Source: Muribaculaceae bacterium
GTDB taxonomy: Bacteria > Bacteroidota > Bacteroidia > Bacteroidales > Muribaculaceae
Length of the DNA stretch: 64,000 bases
Reading direction: 5' to 3'
Assembly (NCBI GenBank): GCA_022484565.1
Contig: JAKVKZ010000003.1
Location: forward strand, 1-64,000
Below are positions 25,757-34,365 of this stretch, in pieces. Numbering within the stretch: the first letter of the stretch is position 1; each line of letters opens with the position of its first letter. The notes below the pieces were generated by a model. It did not search any database. It had not been told where the DNA came from and was given only the letters and a program-made list of their open reading frames with translations. The position numbers were made by a program, and so were the translations under genes.

Positions 25757-27418
25757 ATGTTAGAAAAGTTTTTGGAAAGAACGGAATTCAGCTCTTATGA
25801 GGACTTCATGGAGAATTTCAAAGTGAAGGTTCCTGAAAATTTCAATTTTGCTTACGACGTCGTGGATGAATGGGCCAAGACCGAACCCGACAAGAAAGCG
25901 CTACTTTGGACTAACGATAAAGGGGAAGAAATTCAGTTCACATTTGCCGACATTAAGCGCGAGAGCGACAAGACGGCTTCCTATCTGATGCAGCTTGGAA
26001 TTAAAAAAGGCGATATGGTGATGCTGATTCTGAAGCGTCGTTACCAGTTCTGGTTCGCAATCACTGCTTTGCACAAAATCGGTGCTGTGGTGATTCCTGC
26101 CACTCACCTGCTGACGGATAAGGATATAGTTTACCGTGCCAATGCAGCCGACATCCGTGCGATAATCGCCGTCGGCGACGATATTGTCCTCGACCATATC
26201 AACGTGGCGCGTCCTGACTGTCCTTCAGTAAAGAATTACATTTCCATCGGACCTAAAGTCCCTGAAGGATGGGATGACTTCATGAAAGGCATCGAGGCCG
26301 CTCCCAAGTTTGTGCGTCCGGCTCATGTAAACTCCAACGACGATACTTCCCTGATGTATTTCACTTCGGGCACTTCGGGCGAACCTAAAATGGTGGCGCA
26401 CGATTTCCTTTACCCGCTGGGACATATCATCACCGGCTCTTATTGGCACAACTTGAACGAGAACAGCCTGCACTTCACTCTGGCCGACACTGGTTGGGGC
26501 AAGGCCGTGTGGGGCAAATATTATGGACAATGGATTGCCGGAGCCAATGTGTTCGTTTACGATTTTGAGAAATTCAAGCCGGTTGACGTGCTTGAGATTT
26601 TCCATAAATATCATGTCACTTCATTCTGCGCACCTCCCACAGTGTTCCGCTTCCTCATCACCGAGGACATCTCGAAATATGATTTGTCGTCGCTGAAATA
26701 TTGCTGCATAGCAGGCGAGGCGTTGAACCCAAGCGTGTTCGATGAATGGTACAGGCTCACCGGCATTAAGCTGATGGAGGCTTTTGGCCAGACAGAAACC
26801 ACCGTAACCGTCGGAACTTACAAATATCTTGAACCGCATCCTGGCTCGATGGGCAAGAAAGGCCCGGTTTACGACATCGACTTGATGACAAGCGACGGAC
26901 GTTGGGCTGAAGAAGGTGAGCAGGGCGAAATAGTTGTGAAAGTCGGCGACAAAAAGCCGCTCGGCCTTTTCAAGGAATATTATCGTGACCCGGAACTCAC
27001 AAAAGAGGCTTGGCACGACGGAATATATCACACTGGCGACATGGCTTGGCGCGATGAGGAGGGTTATTACTGGTTCATCGGACGTAAGGACGATGTAATC
27101 AAATCCTCCGGCTACCGCATCGGCCCGTTCGAGGTTGAAAGTGCGCTGATGACTCACCCAGCCGTGGTGGAATGTGCCATTACCGGCGTTCCTGACCCTA
27201 TCCGCGGACAGGTGGTGAAGGCTACCATTGTGCTTGCCAAGGAATATAAGGGCAAGGAATCACCTGAACTTATTAAGGAGATTCAGGACCATGTGAAGCA
27301 CACCACTGCGCCTTACAAATATCCGCGCGTCATCGAGTTCGTCGATGAGCTGCCTAAGACAATCAGCGGCAAAATCCGCCGTGTGCAGATCCGTAACGCC
27401 GACAATAAGCAAGAGTAA
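25757..27418 (+). CDS. AMP-forming acyl-CoA synthetase/ligase
   Basis: A 553-residue adenylate-forming enzyme that would activate a carboxylic acid to its CoA thioester via an acyl-AMP. The P-loop-like motif YFTSGTSGEPKMV, GEALNPSVFDEW, EAFGQTE, YHTGDMAWRDEEGY and GRKDDVIKSSGYRIGP are intact, and the catalytic Lys is in LPKTISGKIRRVQ. The layout resembles medium-chain acyl- or aryl-CoA ligases rather than classical Acs. The substrate is not readable. The upstream XRE-cupin gene is its likely regulator. Confidence 0.92.
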   Translation: MLEKFLERTEFSSYEDFMENFKVKVPENFNFAYDVVDEWAKTEPDKKALLWTNDKGEEIQFTFADIKRESDKTASYLMQLGIKKGDMVMLILKRRYQFWFAITALHKIGAVVIPATHLLTDKDIVYRANAADIRAIIAVGDDIVLDHINVARPDCPSVKNYISIGPKVPEGWDDFMKGIEAAPKFVRPAHVNSNDDTSLMYFTSGTSGEPKMVAHDFLYPLGHIITGSYWHNLNENSLHFTLADTGWGKAVWGKYYGQWIAGANVFVYDFEKFKPVDVLEIFHKYHVTSFCAPPTVFRFLITEDISKYDLSSLKYCCIAGEALNPSVFDEWYRLTGIKLMEAFGQTETTVTVGTYKYLEPHPGSMGKKGPVYDIDLMTSDGRWAEEGEQGEIVVKVGDKKPLGLFKEYYRDPELTKEAWHDGIYHTGDMAWRDEEGYYWFIGRKDDVIKSSGYRIGPFEVESALMTHPAVVECAITGVPDPIRGQVVKATIVLAKEYKGKESPELIKEIQDHVKHTTAPYKYPRVIEFVDELPKTISGKIRRVQIRNADNKQE

Positions 27419-27441
27419 AAATTCATTGTTTGAAATAATTG

Positions 27442-27470
27442 AGGGCGGGGCTTTATGCTTCGCCTTTTTT
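27442..27470 (+). terminator. Terminator after the acyl-CoA ligase
   Basis: Arms AGGGCGGGGC (27442-27451) and GCTTCGCCTT (27457-27466) pair over 10 positions with three G-U pairs, followed by a T run to 27470. Confidence 0.75.
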
Positions 27471-27504
27471 ATTGTGAATTTTCATTTTGTATTGCGAAAA
27501 GCAT

Positions 27505-27512
27505 TATCTTTG
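27505..27512 (+). promoter_or_regulatory. -7 box for acyltransferase gene
   Basis: TATCTTTG matches TAnnTTTG, 22 bases before ATG 27535. Confidence 0.5.
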
Positions 27513-27534
27513 CCAATTATAAAAACGCACTTGG

Positions 27535-28569
27535 ATGATTAAAGCCCGACAGTCGAACATTGAATTATTCAGAATTATCAGCATGATGATGATTCTGCTT
27601 GTTCACGCTGACGGCGCTTCGCTGGGAATGCCTTCACTTTTTCAGCCGTGGGTGGCGGATGGCGATTTCGGCACTTGGAGCAAGGAACTGGTTGAGACGT
27701 TTGCCATTATCGGGGTGAATTGCTTTGTGCTTATTTCCGGCTATTTCGGAATCCGATTGACGGGAAAGCGGCTTATCAATTACATTTTGTGGTGCGCATT
27801 CTATTCCATCGTCATCTATGTGGCTGTCTGCATCGTCAATCCAAAATTGCTGGTTTGGGAAAACGCAAAGAATGCTTTGCTGGTGTTTTCCGGCACCGAC
27901 CTTTGGTTCATCCGCGATTATCTGTTTTTGATGCTGATAAGCCCGTTGCTCAACCTTGGCGTTGAGTCGATGTCGCGGAAGCAGTTTCAGTTGCTGATTG
28001 TCGGCATTTTGGTCATCGACTGCTATTTCGGCTGGTTCTGCGAGGGCAGCGTGGATAAGAACGGCTACAATATTGTGCATCTTTCGGTGATGTATCTGTT
28101 GGCCCGCTACGTCAGCTTCTACTGGAGGCAGGTTGCTGTCGATGAGCCAAAAAATGTGAGGAGGTTGAGCATAATTATCTATATTTTCTGCTTCCTTTCC
28201 ATTTTGGGATTGACCATGGTGCTGCCTTACGTGAAGGTGTTTTCCTATAATTCTCCATTGGTGATTGCTGCTTCGGTGGCGTTCTTTATGATTTTCATCA
28301 CGCTGCGTTTCCAAAGTTCTACGGTGAATTGGATTGCCTCATCATCGTTTGCCGTGTACCTTATTCATAAGAATCCATATATTTTTGGCGGGTTATTTGT
28401 CCCGTTATTCAAGAATCTTTCTGCCGCCCATGGCTATTTGATGTTCACTTTGCTTTGCATCGTCGCCCTGATTACGATTTTTATGGACTGTGTGCTTATT
28501 GACCGTGTCCGCAAACTTATCACCGACCCAATTGTCAAATTCCTTTGCCGCATTTTCCATTTTGCCTGA
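27535..28569 (+). CDS. Acyltransferase family 3 membrane protein (OafA/YrhL type)
   Basis: A 344-residue polytopic protein with about ten hydrophobic segments. The N-terminal RQSNIELFRIISMMMILLVHA carries the conserved R/E...H of membrane acyltransferases that O-acetylate surface sugars. Residues such as DLWFIRDYLFLML fit the family. The acceptor is unknown. It stands alone between its own promoter and a degenerate repeat region. Confidence 0.88.
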   Translation: MIKARQSNIELFRIISMMMILLVHADGASLGMPSLFQPWVADGDFGTWSKELVETFAIIGVNCFVLISGYFGIRLTGKRLINYILWCAFYSIVIYVAVCIVNPKLLVWENAKNALLVFSGTDLWFIRDYLFLMLISPLLNLGVESMSRKQFQLLIVGILVIDCYFGWFCEGSVDKNGYNIVHLSVMYLLARYVSFYWRQVAVDEPKNVRRLSIIIYIFCFLSILGLTMVLPYVKVFSYNSPLVIAASVAFFMIFITLRFQSSTVNWIASSSFAVYLIHKNPYIFGGLFVPLFKNLSAAHGYLMFTLLCIVALITIFMDCVLIDRVRKLITDPIVKFLCRIFHFA

Positions 28570-28730
28570 TGGATTGATTGGCGGAAATTCCTTTTTCCTT
28601 GTAGTTTTTTTAATCACATGCTCTAATTTTGTCAACGGCAATTAGGCAGCGCCTTTATTCGTGTTTAACCTAATTCGTCGCCATAGTTCTTTGAATGGTT
28701 TGTAAACTTGCATTATTTAGGTGTAGCAGT

Positions 28731-28830
28731 ATGGGGCAAACATCGGGAAAAATAAAATGGACACCCTTGTAACATATCCTTATTTCAATTAGTTAAGTGC
28801 CGTTTTTGCTGTCCAGACCCATATTGGAAA
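28731..28830. repeat. Degenerate copy of the 53.6-54.2-kb repeat family
   Basis: The segment GGGAAAAATAAA-TGGACACCCT (28745-28767) matches the tandem repeats near 53.7 kb in 22 of 23 positions. The 12-mer TGTCCAGACCCA (28810-28821) recurs at 53659-53670. TGGACA (28758-28763) and TGTCCA (28810-28815) face each other as an inverted repeat about 46 bases apart. It looks like the residue of a mobile or repetitive element. The rest of 28570-28912 holds no gene I can support. Confidence 0.6.
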
Positions 28831-28912
28831 CCACAACGAAATTCGACGGAAAATTGTGCTTCGGGCGAGTGTAATTCAGACCCTTTTTGTGCTGGTGGTG
28901 GAAGAAGTATGT

Positions 28913-29674
28913 TCAATGCTTTTGGGTTTGGTCGGTTAAGGATTCCAACTGCTGGGCATCGACAAGGGGAAGGTGGAAATGCTGGGAGATGGAGAGCATG
29001 GCATTGTAGGTGTCGAGGACGGTGTCGGGATTGTCATCGTGGCGAAGACGGAAAAATATGGTGTAGGGTTCAAAGAAGAATCGTGTGGGCGAGGTTTTGC
29101 CGTGGAGAAAATCGGAAATTTCGGTTGCAAGTTTATGCTGGTCAACGTCGGCTGTGACATAAAAGAATGTGCGTGCGAAAATGGTGTCGGAAATGGGACA
29201 GGGCTGCGGACGACCGTGCTTATCGCGGGTGAAGAGCTGGCCGAAATGCACCACGAGCATCACTCCGTCGTGACGGACTGCGTAAACGGCATCGTAGATT
29301 TTTTCGATTGTGGCTCCTGAGGCGGTGAGCCGGCTGAAAAGGCGCTCAATGAGTGCGTCGCGCCTGCGGGGGCGCGAAACGCAACGGACATAGCACATTA
29401 TCAGTCCTATTGAATAACCTAAGACGTAGGGCAATAATGCCGCGATGGCCAAGATTGCCGGCGACTGGTTCCTGCCTTGCACGACGATGCTGACGATGAA
29501 AAGCAGCAACGATGCCCAAAAGCAGGGCTTCAGCAGCGTCAAGGCCATGTCGGTGAGTGCCTTGCGGGCGGAAATGTACTCACGGTGATTTCTGTTTTTC
29601 AGCCATGCGCGTGCCGACAGCCTGACGGGCAGCCATTCGTGCATGTTCATGTAGCTTTCATCGTATTTCATCAC
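28913..29674 (-). CDS. Hypothetical protein with two transmembrane segments
   Basis: Not recognised. The 253-residue product has two hydrophobic helices (about residues 50-66 and 73-93, separated by VQGRNQSP) after a basic N-terminus. A soluble C-terminal region of about 150 residues includes AVRHDGVMLVVHFGQLFTRD and RTFFYVTADVDQHKLATEI. The bacterial-type hydrophobic pair and soluble tail suggest a membrane-anchored protein with a cytoplasmic domain. ATG 29671 is an equally good start. The plus-strand ORF opposite it is a shadow. Confidence 0.6.
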   Translation of the reverse strand: MMKYDESYMNMHEWLPVRLSARAWLKNRNHREYISARKALTDMALTLLKPCFWASLLLFIVSIVVQGRNQSPAILAIAALLPYVLGYSIGLIMCYVRCVSRPRRRDALIERLFSRLTASGATIEKIYDAVYAVRHDGVMLVVHFGQLFTRDKHGRPQPCPISDTIFARTFFYVTADVDQHKLATEISDFLHGKTSPTRFFFEPYTIFFRLRHDDNPDTVLDTYNAMLSISQHFHLPLVDAQQLESLTDQTQKH

Positions 29675-29848
29675 TAATGATATGATTATGCGAATATATG
29701 AATTTTATTTGTATTAAAACAGTTGCCGATGGCGAATCCTCTACTAAAAATCACAATTTTTCATCATTTTAGTCCGTTATTGAGTAAATTGGCAGCAAAT
29801 AAGCGAATTTATTCGTAACTTGCAACCCTGAAACAAACGATGACTATT

Positions 29849-30808
29849 ATGAGATATTTCAAAAATGTTAGTGACATTGGCGACATCAAGGCAGCGGTGA
29901 AAGAGGCTCTTGAAGTGAAGAAAAACCGATTTGATTACAAGGCACTCGGCAGGGACAAGACTTTGCTGATGATTTTCTTTAATTCTTCGCTCCGCACGCG
30001 ATTGAGCACTCAGAAGGCTGCCATGAATCTGGGCATGAATGTGATAGTGCTCGATGTGAACCAAGGCATGTGGAAACTGGAAACAGAGCGCGGCGTGATT
30101 ATGGATGGCGACAAGACGGAGCATCTGCTTGAGGCCATTCCAGTGATGGGCTGCTATTGCGACGTTATCGGTGTCCGCTCATTCGCGAAATTTGAAAACA
30201 AGAAGGACGATTACGAGGAGAAAATCCTAAATCAGTTCATACAATATTCCGGACGGCCTGTTTTCGCCATGGAGACGGCTACGGTGCATCCCCTTCAGGC
30301 TTTTGCCGACTTGCTCACCATTGAGGAGCATAAGCGCCATGAGCGTCCGAAAGTGGTGATGACGTGGGCACCTCATCCAAAATCGCTTCCGCAGGCTGTG
30401 CCAAACTCATTTGCGCAATGGATGGTGGCTGCAGGCTACGATTTCACCATTGTGCAGCCTCACGGCTATGAATTGTCGGAGAAGTTCACGAAGGGCGCAA
30501 AAATTGAATATGACCAAGATAAGGCTCTCGCCGGCGCTGAATTTGTGTATGCCAAGAATTGGGCGGTGTATGCCGATGCTGACTATGGTAAGAACATCTG
30601 CGGAGACAGAAGTTGGACGGTGACGACTAAGAAGATGGCTTTGACCGACAACGGATTTTTCATGCACTGCCTGCCAGTGCGCCGCAACATGATTGTGAGC
30701 GATGATGTGATTGAAAGCAAAAATTCGCTCGTGATTCCTGAGGCCGCGAACCGCGAAATTTCGGCACAAGTGGTGCTGATGAGGATTTTAAGTGAACTTG
30801 AAGATTAA
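29849..30808 (+). CDS. argF': N-succinylornithine/N-acetylornithine carbamoyltransferase (ArgF')
   Basis: A transcarbamylase of the Bacteroidetes arginine pathway, which carbamoylates succinyl- or acetyl-ornithine instead of ornithine. The 319-residue protein has the carbamoyl-phosphate motif SSLRTR (46-51), the HPLQ motif and FMHCLPVRRNM. It is colinear with the Bacteroides fragilis SOTCase as I recall it, where residue 90 (Pro) sets the preference for the succinyl substrate. Here residue 90 is Thr (GDKTEHLLEAIP), so the substrate is less certain. ATG 29849 (MRYFKNVSD) is preferred over ATG 29840. Confidence 0.88.
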   Translation: MRYFKNVSDIGDIKAAVKEALEVKKNRFDYKALGRDKTLLMIFFNSSLRTRLSTQKAAMNLGMNVIVLDVNQGMWKLETERGVIMDGDKTEHLLEAIPVMGCYCDVIGVRSFAKFENKKDDYEEKILNQFIQYSGRPVFAMETATVHPLQAFADLLTIEEHKRHERPKVVMTWAPHPKSLPQAVPNSFAQWMVAAGYDFTIVQPHGYELSEKFTKGAKIEYDQDKALAGAEFVYAKNWAVYADADYGKNICGDRSWTVTTKKMALTDNGFFMHCLPVRRNMIVSDDVIESKNSLVIPEAANREISAQVVLMRILSELED

Positions 30809-30820
30809 TTTTATCCTGAA

Positions 30821-32008
30821 ATGAGACTGAAGATTCTATATATATTGTTCGCTTTGTGCCTGTCGCTCTGTGCCTCGGGCGCAAATGGCGATGTGAAGCT
30901 CTGGAGCGACGGGGCTTTGTCGTGGAACGATTTCGACGGCACTTCGGTGCTGCCCGGCATACAGTCGTACATGAAAGCTGAACTTGCCACAAGTCCGGTT
31001 GACATCAGCGTCAAGGGGCATGAGCAGATGAGGCTTTTGGCCACGGCTTCCATGTTCAGAAACCAATCGTATGCCGATTCCGCGAGCCGCACTGAATTGC
31101 GGTTGCGCTATCACCAACTTCAGTTTGATTTGCTTGAAATTTATCGCCGCAGGCTGCAAAGCGACCTAAATGGCGGCATGACAGGCATCGAGGCCGACCA
31201 GCGCGTGAAATATTATCAGGAACTTTACAATGAGCAGCTTCAGACGGTGGAAAAGGAAACCGTCAACGGCACTAACGATCCGAAAATGCAGAATTGGGAG
31301 TACTATGCCCGCCGCAAACTTGACGAAATGGGGCTTCCTCCAGTTCCTACCATCGTGCCGAGTGATTTCAGCTATGGAATGTATATAGGTGTGGGAGCAG
31401 TGTTCCCAACATCCACCATCAAGGATAATTTCAAAAGCACTTTCACTTTCACAGCAGGCTTGTTGGGCGGCTACAAGCGCTTGAAGATAAATGCCGACAT
31501 CACTTATGGTCAGCCTCGATTCAAGAATCCTAACATTTTCAATCTTGTGGATGCCTCTGGCCGAAGTTTGCAGTCGTCGATCAACACTTATGCCACTTAT
31601 CTGAGCATATCGGCGTCGTTGGGTTTCAGCGTCGTTGATACGAAGCGGTTCACCGTCACGCCACATGCAGGATTTTTCTGGAGCGGCTACAGCTGGAACG
31701 TTGGAAACTACACTTGGGGCAGTGATGCTTCAGGCAAAGTGGTGCAGACGCTCGTGAACACTGAAAGCAAGAGCCTCAACGATTTCGACTGGATTGCCGG
31801 AGTGGATTTCGACATTCATGTGCATAGCCATGTCACCAGCACTCCGCTGTTTTTCAGCGGGCAACGTGAGCGGCTGACTTCCACAGTCCGCGTGACTCCT
31901 TACATAGCACGTGCCACGTACTCAAAGGATACGGCTCATTTCAAGGGCTATCAGGTTGGCTTCACAATCTCTTATGCCGGCATAGCACGGGCTTTGAAAA
32001 TAAAATAA
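30821..32008 (+). CDS. Secreted protein: DUF922-like N-terminal part plus outer-membrane beta-barrel
   Basis: A 395-residue exported protein. The signal peptide spans residues 1-23. Residues about 25-130 resemble DUF922 putative Zn-protease-like proteins (LSWNDFDG, then FDLLEIYRRRLQSDL), but no HExxH motif is seen. Residues about 185-395 alternate polar and hydrophobic positions in strands (YGMYIGVGAVFP, YATYLSISASLGFSV, VTPHAGFFWSG) as in an outer-membrane beta-barrel, ending SYAGIARALKIK. It lies 12 bases after argF' and may be read from the same transcript, although a functional link is not obvious. Confidence 0.65.
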   Translation: MRLKILYILFALCLSLCASGANGDVKLWSDGALSWNDFDGTSVLPGIQSYMKAELATSPVDISVKGHEQMRLLATASMFRNQSYADSASRTELRLRYHQLQFDLLEIYRRRLQSDLNGGMTGIEADQRVKYYQELYNEQLQTVEKETVNGTNDPKMQNWEYYARRKLDEMGLPPVPTIVPSDFSYGMYIGVGAVFPTSTIKDNFKSTFTFTAGLLGGYKRLKINADITYGQPRFKNPNIFNLVDASGRSLQSSINTYATYLSISASLGFSVVDTKRFTVTPHAGFFWSGYSWNVGNYTWGSDASGKVVQTLVNTESKSLNDFDWIAGVDFDIHVHSHVTSTPLFFSGQRERLTSTVRVTPYIARATYSKDTAHFKGYQVGFTISYAGIARALKIK

Positions 32009-32044
32009 TTGGGCGCAATCTTCTTCAATTCAATAAATAATTGT

Positions 32045-32052
32045 TATCTTTG
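32045..32052 (+). promoter_or_regulatory. -7 box for tRNA-Pro
   Basis: TATCTTTG matches TAnnTTTG, 17 bases before the tRNA 5' end. Confidence 0.55.
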
Positions 32053-32069
32053 CACCCGTTAATGCCATT

Positions 32070-32143
32070 CGGGGTGTAGCACAGTTGGCTAGCGCGCCAC
32101 GTTCGGGACGTGGAGGTCGGAAGTTCGAGTCTTCTCACCCCGA
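32070..32143 (+). tRNA. tRNA-Pro (CGG)
   Basis: The cloverleaf is complete. Acceptor arms are CGGGGTG/CACCCCG, the anticodon stem CCACG/CGTGG encloses TTCGGGA with anticodon CGG (reads CCG), and the T-loop contains TTCGAGT. The 3' CCA is not encoded. Confidence 0.95.
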
Positions 32144-32235
32144 CTCTATATGAGCTGAAAATCAACAGCTTATTTCAATTCAATTTTGCAGCATTTTTTA
32201 AATAAAAAGAGATTTTATCCCACTTTTGGGCTGAA

Positions 32236-32370
32236 ATGCCTGAGGATTGTCTCTTCTATCATGAAATTAGCAGTTCCAACGGATGGAACTGCGGAAAAGT
32301 TGTGGGGAAGTATGGCCCACAACCTCCCATCGATGGAGAAATTATGAAAGAATATGGATGTGATTCTTGA
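32236..32370 (+). CDS. Putative 44-residue small protein with internal hairpins
   Basis: An ATG-to-TGA frame encodes MPEDCLFYHEISS... ending KEYGCDS, with three Cys, a balanced composition and no long hydrophobic run. Two perfect 8-bp hairpins sit back to back within it: GCAGTTCC/GGAACTGC (32270-32292) and GTTGTGGG/CCCACAAC (32299-32323). A CCATCGATGG palindrome follows. The stretch may thus be a structured RNA instead of, or as well as, a coding gene. It lies between tRNA-Pro and another small hypothetical gene. Not recognised. Confidence 0.35.
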   Translation: MPEDCLFYHEISSSNGWNCGKVVGKYGPQPPIDGEIMKEYGCDS

Positions 32371-32421
32371 ATGAATTCAGGAATGGCAGAATGATATGAA
32401 CATTTTAATTATTAAACAATT

Positions 32422-32649
32422 ATGGATATAACACAAATTGGGAGTTTATTACTTAAGTATGGCGAAATCTATTTGTTGGATGACTTTGAAGAAATTGCAG
32501 TACGTCTAACCTTGTCGGAAGGATGCACAATTGCACATTTAAAGCATAAGGGCAATGGAGAAGTTCCCATCAGTCAGTCAGAAAAAGTCGTCTTTGATGT
32601 AAAACTTGGTGGTGAATTGATAAGCAAAGAAGTTTACGAGGCTTACTAA
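32422..32649 (+). CDS. Small hypothetical protein (75 aa)
   Basis: Not recognised. A 75-residue acidic, soluble-looking protein (MDITQIGSLLLKYGEIYLLD...), without signal peptide or membrane segment. It starts 51 bases after the 44-residue frame and ends with VYEAY. Composition and a clean ATG-TAA frame in an otherwise gene-poor stretch favour coding. Confidence 0.5.
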   Translation: MDITQIGSLLLKYGEIYLLDDFEEIAVRLTLSEGCTIAHLKHKGNGEVPISQSEKVVFDVKLGGELISKEVYEAY

Positions 32650-32731
32650 ACAAGCAAATTAAGATAATGATGTCGAAAATGGCGCTGTTAATGATAATTG
32701 CTTGAATAGAACTCCCATAATTTATTTGTAT

Positions 32732-33085
32732 TTATTGTTTTGGCTCGTCAAAAATAGATAAATCAATTTTCATATCAAGAGCTTCAAGATACGGTTTATA
32801 TAGTTTCTCTATATAAGTTGCAACCTTTTTTTTACTTGCGCTGGGATATGTTTCAATATAAGCATCGATATCTGTTTTAATGTTCTTTATTAATAAATCT
32901 TTTGCCTTATCTTTTTCGTTAAGGCTCAGTAAGCACATGATTTTTCTTCCATAATTAGTATTAGTATCGCTGAACAGTGATTTCTTGATTTTAGAAACAT
33001 TGGAACATAAAATAAAGAAACAAATTAGAACAATAATCTCGAGAATAGCTCCTATAATAATTATAAACTGAGTAAATCCTTCCAT
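32732..33085 (-). CDS. Hypothetical protein with N-terminal membrane anchor
   Basis: Not recognised. The 117-residue protein has one hydrophobic helix (residues 6-29, FIIIIGAILEIIVLICFFIL) followed by a Lys-rich soluble part that looks helical (EKDKAKDLLIKNIKTDIDAYI). A tetratricopeptide-like or coiled-coil role is possible but not demonstrable. It converges with the 75-residue gene. The AT-rich codon use differs from its neighbours and could reflect transfer. Confidence 0.55.
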   Translation of the reverse strand: MEGFTQFIIIIGAILEIIVLICFFILCSNVSKIKKSLFSDTNTNYGRKIMCLLSLNEKDKAKDLLIKNIKTDIDAYIETYPSASKKKVATYIEKLYKPYLEALDMKIDLSIFDEPKQ

Positions 33086-33223
33086 GATAAAAATTTTAAA
33101 TATTAAACATTATGACAAAGTTATGAATAATATTTTGAAAATCAAATTATAATTTGTCCTAAACAAAAAAGGAACATGCCTTTTTTGACATATTCCTTAG
33201 TCGTTTAAAATACGTTTCGCTGA

Positions 33224-33598
33224 TTACGATTTCCAAAGGCCGTGGAGATTGCAATATTCTCTGGCGGTGACTTCTTTGGCATCGGTCTTGAATTCCGCAA
33301 CCGGCTTTTCACCCGGCTGCAGGTATTTGCGCATTACTTCCTTTTCGGTAATTAGCTCAATCCATTCAATGTGGTGTTCAGGCAGCATAGGATGCTCAAC
33401 GCTTCCTACAGTAACTTTGAATCCGCCGTCGATTTTCTCAACCACGGGAACATGCTTTTCGATAGCGGCTTCCTTTGAATTTTCAGTCAACAGCTCCATC
33501 GGCTGTCCGCAGCATACCAGCACTCCGCCGGCAGGATGCACAACTTCAACGATGTTTCCGCAAAGTGCGCAACGATAAACTTGTTTTAGCTTGGTCAT
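33224..33598 (-). CDS. dfx: Desulfoferrodoxin / superoxide reductase
   Basis: A 124-residue superoxide reductase that reduces superoxide to peroxide in anaerobes without making oxygen. The N-terminal desulforedoxin domain has CALCGN (CxxC) and VCCGQP (CC) for the Fe(SCys)4 centre. The neelaredoxin domain has the catalytic Fe ligands in [20 protein letters not shown] and CNLHGLW. ATG 33598 ([14 protein letters not shown]) is the natural start; the longer frame to 33691 adds an unrelated AT-rich segment. Confidence 0.95.
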   Translation of the reverse strand: MTKLKQVYRCALCGNIVEVVHPAGGVLVCCGQPMELLTENSKEAAIEKHVPVVEKIDGGFKVTVGSVEHPMLPEHHIEWIELITEKEVMRKYLQPGEKPVAEFKTDAKEVTAREYCNLHGLWKS

Positions 33599-33745
33599 AA
33601 TTTTATTGGTTTTTAATTTGGCGGTAAATATAGCTATTTCTCCGAACATATAATATGCAATAATTATTTTTTGAATATTTTTTTGGTTCATTATAGAGGT
33701 GTCGATTTTTATCAGTATTTTCGGCGAAAATTAATCTTAAAAGTG

Positions 33746-34201
33746 ATGAACTCAATCAATATTGCTCCGGTCAAGGAGTTCGACTTGAATAGGTATCTTG
33801 GAAAGTGGTATGAGATTGCGCGTTTCGACCATCGTTTTGAGCGTGGCCTTACTAAGGTCATGGCGGAGTACACACAGCGTGCCGACGGCAAAATCGAGGT
33901 GGTGAACTCAGGCTTCAATGCTGCGAAAAATGCGCCAAGCCGAATAGTTGGAAAGGCTAAAACTACATCTGTCGCTGGTTTGCTCCGGGTGTCGTTTTTT
34001 TGGATATTCTATTCCGATTATCGGGTGCTTGCTTTGGGCGATGATTATGAGTGGGCACTTGTAGGAGCTGGGAATGCCGATAAATATCTATGGATTCTGT
34101 CGCGCACAGCCACTTTGCCAAGCGACACGCTGAATACAATTCTTTCCGAGGCAAAGAGCAGAGGATTCGACTCTGATAAGCTGATTTTCAACGCTGAATA
34201 A
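33746..34201 (+). CDS. Lipocalin family protein (Blc-like, without signal peptide)
   Basis: A 151-residue lipocalin. The family motif GKWYEIARFDHRFERG begins near residue 19, followed by the typical YSDYRVLALGDDYEWALVG and LWILSRT segments. Bacterial Blc proteins bind lipids such as lysophospholipids, usually as outer-membrane lipoproteins. Here no signal peptide or lipobox precedes the domain, so the protein appears cytoplasmic unless the start lies upstream. ATG 33746 gives a standard N-terminus; the frame extends to 33671 without a better start. Confidence 0.88.
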   Translation: MNSINIAPVKEFDLNRYLGKWYEIARFDHRFERGLTKVMAEYTQRADGKIEVVNSGFNAAKNAPSRIVGKAKTTSVAGLLRVSFFWIFYSDYRVLALGDDYEWALVGAGNADKYLWILSRTATLPSDTLNTILSEAKSRGFDSDKLIFNAE

Positions 34202-34230
34202 CAGAATTAATGCTGACACGAAAGAATGAT

Positions 34231-34260
34231 GGCAGCCAATTCGCGGTTTGCTGCCAACCT
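34231..34260 (+). terminator. Possible terminator after the lipocalin gene
   Basis: GGCAGC (34231-34236) and GCTGCC (34250-34255) form a 6-bp stem followed by AACCTTTTG, 29 bases past the stop. The stem is short and the T run broken. Confidence 0.4.
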
Positions 34261-34365
34261 TTTGTCATGCAGGTAATATAACTCAGTTTTGGCATTGTTT
34301 TTGTGAAGAATAAAAGGCAATGCTGAAAATTTAGTATTGTGATTTAAATTAATCCAGAAAAATAA

